Shown: piece by piece, positions 55,901-61,900 of the stretch
How positions within the stretch are numbered: position 1 is the first letter of the stretch
Layout: each line of letters begins with the position of its first letter
Assembly (NCBI GenBank): GCA_030141605.1
Contig: JAQGDQ010002374.1
Location: 372,001-436,000, forward strand
Direction of reading: 5' to 3'
Length of the DNA: 64,000 nt
DNA from: Tubiluchus corallicola
Taxonomy: Eukaryota > Priapulida > Priapulimorpha > Priapulimorphida > Tubiluchidae
Notes under the pieces: model-generated
The model's database searches: none
Told to the model about the DNA's origin: nothing
Seen by the model: only the letters and a program-made list of their open reading frames with translations
Translations under genes and position numbers: made by a program

Positions 55901-58900
55901 TAGTTTGTGAAGTGGATTAGGATCAGGGTTAGGAGTAGGGATAGGATTGGGTTAGGGTTAGGGATAGGATTGGATTAAGGTTAGTGTTAGGGTTAGGGTA
56001 TTTAAATTATGTGGGCAATTGTAAACTCCTCTTGACACACTGAAATTCAAAACAGACAACTAATGCTTTTCCATCAATTTATAGATGTAAAAGCCTCTGT
56101 ACTGTAATAACGATATATTGTAGCAAAAGAAAAGAGTAAACTTTAAGCAGACGGACATTTCATGCAAAATCTCGTACTTTTTGAACAAAATGTTAAATCA
56201 CAGCTAATCTTCATACTCGCCTGTCGAAATTCATTGAGATTATGTCGTGCATCAAGAAAGTTGTTTACATCATCTTCTGCTTCCTCAGTAAGTAAGTGTT
56301 GGAATTTCTCATATTCCTTTATATATCTAAAATATCATTTACATGTGAAATTTAGAAAACTTTCATACTAAAAAATGTTAACTAGGTGAAAAATAATTTG
56401 AAAAAGTTGCTATCAGTCCCTTGTATAGGTAATACATTTGTGATAAACTATAAAGGGAACACATAATAAAATATTGCTATATTGAATTACCTATATGATA
56501 TATATGTGGAATATAGGTGTGAGACAGCTATAAAAACTTCCAAGAAAGCCACTGAAGCATTCTCTGCTCTATATTTTCAATGTGATAAAGCCTGGCATTC
56601 AAATAATTGCAAGATATGTAAACTTCTTTTATGCATGTTAACATAGCGATAAGAGTCTGGTTTCTTTTTTTGTTCGACAAAGTTGTTATTCAGTTTTATC
56701 ATGTATGGGAAATAATGTGAAATACATATGCCAACAATACAATACAGATTTTGCATCGGAATATATCTAAGCCAAAACTTGTACAATTACACATATTTAA
56801 AAAGGAATGCATACTTACTGAGGACCAAATTTCTAAACTATCTCTTGCCTGTAGATATTTTAAGTACTATAGAAGCAAGAGACTTCTCTTTTTGCAACTG
56901 AATTGAATAAAATCTTAACATTTATCATGAAGGATTAACTACATACAAATAATTTTATGGTGTTTTTAATTATAATTGTTAAAGTTAATGATAATCATTT
57001 CTGTCTTTTCATTGCTTTGTTTCTTAAATTTCCATTGTATTATTCTGTGTGTAATGTATATGTTTCACCATATTTCTCACCATCAATACAATTATTGTAA
57101 GTATCATTAAAATATGTAACTTTTTATATTACCAATGTACTATGTGTCTGTGTTGTGTTAATGTACAATAATAACAATAATAATACATTAAGATACTCAA
57201 CACATTTATTCGTAATGATCTGATTTTCGTTATTTGTATGGAGTTATTAAGGTTAAGAACATAAAGATGACAGCCAGTACCCACTTCAGCAAAGACGTGG
57301 CTTTTATTCAGACACAACATCAGCAACGATGTACTAAAATTATTGCAAACTGGTCCTAGTAGCTGTTTGTTTACAGTATTATTTACAGGTTACTTTGAGT
57401 AACCTAACTTTATATTTTTCTGCATTGTGGTGTTATATCACACGATATACAAGTAAGCAATATAGAATTTGTCTTGTTTTTTGCTCGTCAAAATATTGAT
57501 TTTTGTAATTTTATACTGTATTCTTATTTAGGTGGATTGTTGCATGAATATGACCTTAACTATGTCGAAACATTGCAGATACTGTGTCTGAATAAAAGCC
57601 ATGTGACATGTTTATTAGCATACAGCTGATGCAATGACACGTGTGTTAATACTACAAATGACACATCCTGTTTTTTATTTTCTCATCAAGGAAAATGGAG
57701 AAAGTAGCCCTGCCATTATGAGATACTACTGCTGTACAATATAAAGGGACCATATATCAATATTCAGCAGTTCACTGGCTCCTCTTCACCTTTTGCAAGA
57801 TGAGCACAACCTAAGTGTGCAAGAGCAGATCATTTTCTTCTGACATCATTATGTGGTCATTCCTCGTTCTGCATAGAGGTGTCCCCCTTCCTATTTATTA
57901 CATTTCCTTGTAGCAGCTACATACTTTCTCTTGATTCCATAATTTCTCTAAATGCTCTTACTAATCGTTGAAGGTTCTCTATTTCTGTTGTTTTAATAGT
58001 CTCTATCCTTACATTATACTTATTTATTATTCTTTCCAATTTTTCACAACTTCTGTTGCTTCATGTTTTGTTGTACCAGCCTGAATCTTGCACTTAGGAC
58101 ATAATAAATCTTTCATTTTATTTCTTTTGCAATTGAATTTCAATTCCTTCATATTTAACTTAATTTCCATTATATTTACAATATCTACAAGACCACATTT
58201 TTTGATATATTGTTATTTCTCATATATTTCACCATCAAAAAACCTTAATTTTGTCTGTACTTTATCTTTGTGTTCTTTTAATATTTCTTGGTTTATAGCT
58301 TTTTCATTTCTCTTTTCCACGTTGATTTTTTTAATTTCTCCATTTTTTATATGCTCGATACTATCTTTCATTCCATATTTAATAGTGAGCTCACTTATTT
58401 CTGAATACCAATAATACATATTTATATACTCTTTTTCTTGCTCACTTACTACGTGTTTTGCTAATCTGTTTACATCTGAACATCTGAGTTCATCAATGAA
58501 TAATAAAATATGGCCTTTTTATGGTCAATCCGTTTTTGCATAGGACATGAACCTGTTTCTGCTAACATGCCCCATTACGGAGTGCTAATTTTTTGATTCA
58601 CAGTTCTTCTCAACATCTCTTTTTCTATTTTTTCCAAACTCTTCCATTCATCGTTTTAATATTCGTCCATGTTTCACAATTGTTCAACACTGATGGGATA
58701 AGTAATCTTATATCCATTGCTGTATTACCTCATTGCCAATTCTCCAGTATTTCTCATCATATATTTTGCCTTTTCTATTCTTTTTTCGAGTAATAATTCA
58801 TAGTTACATTTTGCATTTAACCAGTCACCTGACTTTTTATACTGCTCTGTCCTCTGAATTATTCCATAATTTACCTCCTATTTCTTCATTATTTTTTCCT

Positions 58901-61900
58901 AGTGAATTTAGTTTTCTTCAAGCTGAAAGTTAGCTTCTTGATGTTTTTCAATACTTCAGAATCTACTATTTCTTTCCTTAATGTTTGTTTAGACCCTACA
59001 GCTATCACATCATCTATGAATAACATGGCCCCAATAGTCAAATTAGGGCTTATACATGTACTTAGCAGGAAATTTTTATTATTTATTATATCATTAAGTG
59101 TAATCGAACACAATTTTGATTGAACTGGAGTGCCTTGCCTCACTGATTCCAATATTTTGACGTCTTCTGTTATTCCTATCGGGGTTTCAGTTATTACATT
59201 TGCTCATATCATATCATTCGCCAATAATGAGTGCATAAAAATAAATCATTATTCAGCATCCTATTATAATCAATTATTGCCCTTAATGTGAGCAAATTTT
59301 CTGATGTGCTTTTACGTTTTTTCCTCCATTTTGTAATATACACACTTGATTTTGAAAAATTCCAAAATTCCTATTTATTATAATTTGCAATCACACGTGT
59401 AAAAAATCCCTCTTCTCTTTTCCATATCTTTTTTTAACCCTCCTGCTTTATACATTGATTTTATTTTCATTTTTTCCAATCCTCTGGTATTCCTTTAGTC
59501 ACTTGTATTCTTCTAAACATGCACGTAAGGCTTCTAATTAGTCCCTCACCCGTCATTATCAACATTTTATTTTTCCAGCCTCCTTGATCTGTCAGTTTTT
59601 TCATTCTTTAATTTTTTATTTCCTTTTTAATTTCTTGTTCTTTTAATAATTGTGTTTCAAGTTCCTTACCTACTATTTGTAATTGGCGTATAACTGTATT
59701 AACCCTTGCTTCAATTTCTTTCTCCATTTCAGATTCTGCACCTAATCATCTTTATGATACTTTGTAAATATACCTTTTGGTAATTGGACTGTTTCACCTT
59801 GATCATTATTCATTGTCACTATATTCTCTTTTATACTTTTATCCACTCTTTTTTATAAATTCTCAGAATGCATTTGCACCAATGCCCATTCCACTTCTTA
59901 TTTTATGGAAATTTTCTTCAATATGTATTCTGTATTCTTCTTGTTTTTTATTATATATTATTTCATCGATTAATTATTCTCTTACTATCAGAACTTTACT
60001 TAAATGATCACTTACCTTCCTCTCTTTTCTTATCATCGCCTTTCCTTTTTAATAATTTATTAATTTCTCTAGTTTCATTTTTCTTCTTTTTACTTTCCTT
60101 GATTGAAAACATTTCTTCATCATTTTCGTAATTTTTGCTTGCTAATTTTTATATTTACACCGTAAGTCTTCATTCCTCTTCCATACTTTCACTAACTATG
60201 TTTATGCAATGTAAATGTAAATAGTAAAATTTGATTAAAGAAAAAAATCATAGCTTCTATAGCAGAACAAAATAAGTAGATTTTTCAGCATGTAATAGTT
60301 GCTTTTTACATCAAAGGAAAGTTAGTAGTTCAGTTTTACAAGAAGGGAAGCATATTTCTGCAGTGAACTAGGACTACTGCCAAAAATGACATGTAAAACC
60401 AAACAAAAATATTAAGTTACACGAGCAATTCTGATCATCTGTATTTAGAGAGCATATGAAGAAATTCTTTGCATTGTTTCAGCTAAAAATCATCTTTGTA
60501 ACAAACAAAGCTGAACAACTGCTACTTTAAGCATCAAACAAACCAAGAAACAGCTTGCCAAATAAAAGCATGAGTTCGCTTAACACCTGTAACAATAGGT
60601 GAGTTATTGAACTGCTAGTAACAAAGGGTGAGCATTCTCTACCAGAAGGTGAATCGAATCAAACTTGTGACATTCGAATTCGAATCGAACTTGAATTGAG
60701 TTTCAAAGATTTACGATCAAGTTTTCGAACAACAAGTAAAAAGCGGTCTTGCAAAGATCATGCGTATTGCTTGATTTATCTGCAGTAAAAACACAAACAA
60801 TTTGTTTAAAAAATATGCACAGAAATTGCAGCTAAATTGTACTAATTACATGATGTTTCAAGCCTTTTAATGATAAATGTCGTATGTGGTTGAAGCACTG
60901 AATTATTAGAATCTACAATTTTAGGTTCGAAATGAATTCAAACGGACAAAAAACTCGTTCGAATCGAATTTGAAAGTTGGAATTCGATTCGAACATTTGA
61001 ACTCGAACCTACTAGCCACGAACATACTTTTTTGGTCCATGACGATTTCTGTCAAAAACTTCCAGTGCATGATCCATTAAATTTTGCACAGCAAGCTCGT
61101 TAATTGTCACTGGCTTTAAGCACAAGGTATCATCATCCTTCACTTCGGGAAATAATTGTCGCTCTACCTAGAAATGCCTCTAATTATTGACCAAATCCAA
61201 ATGCACCATCAGAACTTAGTTAAAGTTGTAATTATATCATGTACCTTCTATAAGAACCGAGGAATAGTTACTATAAATATACATTAAATGTGATTGTCAA
61301 CAAACACTTTTAAGCAAATAACACTTTTAAGGAGAAATAAAAGTTTGGTGAATACTTTATGGTAAAAGAAGAATCTCACTGCTATTAACAGTCTAACTCT
61401 TACTCTTGGCAGGTGTTCGCCGCTTTTTATAATAGTCAGAAAGCAACTTCTGATGTACTCTTGACAAACATCTAGTGAAGGGATGAAGCAGATGTCACTC
61501 TCTTTGATCTCCAAATCTACTTCTAGTGGTGAACGCTCTAAGAATGCATACTCATCAAACTCTGTCCCAAAATCATTCCCACCCTGCATTGAAATATGGA
61601 GTGGAACATTATGTCAGGATAAGAAATATATATAAATATGTAACTTTAGTAGGCTTTGTAAATATCACAGTTTCCCAGGCAAACTTATTCAGTATGTCAC
61701 GTAAGAAAATACAGCATGCAATTAAAAAAGTAAAAGATGATAGGGAAAAAACGAAACAAAATATAGTGAGCATAAATTGTTCAGTATTTACAACTAACTA
61801 TATTCACCAACATTAACATTATGCATGCTCATACTGTGCATTAGGAACTCAAAGAATGTTAATATAATAAAAAAATTTAAATGAGTTTGATGGAATTTCT

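Noticed and set aside
55720-56000. Telomere end or chromosome fusion point because of TTAGGG repeats
   Set aside because: The arrays are short and degenerate, and are bounded by inverted ends that recur at 10544 and 63183, so they belong to a mobile element.
58088-60131. Phe/Ser/Leu-rich plus-strand frames of 66-108 codons
   Set aside because: They are antisense shadows of the A-rich retrotransposon strand. The minus strand carries the reverse transcriptase motifs.
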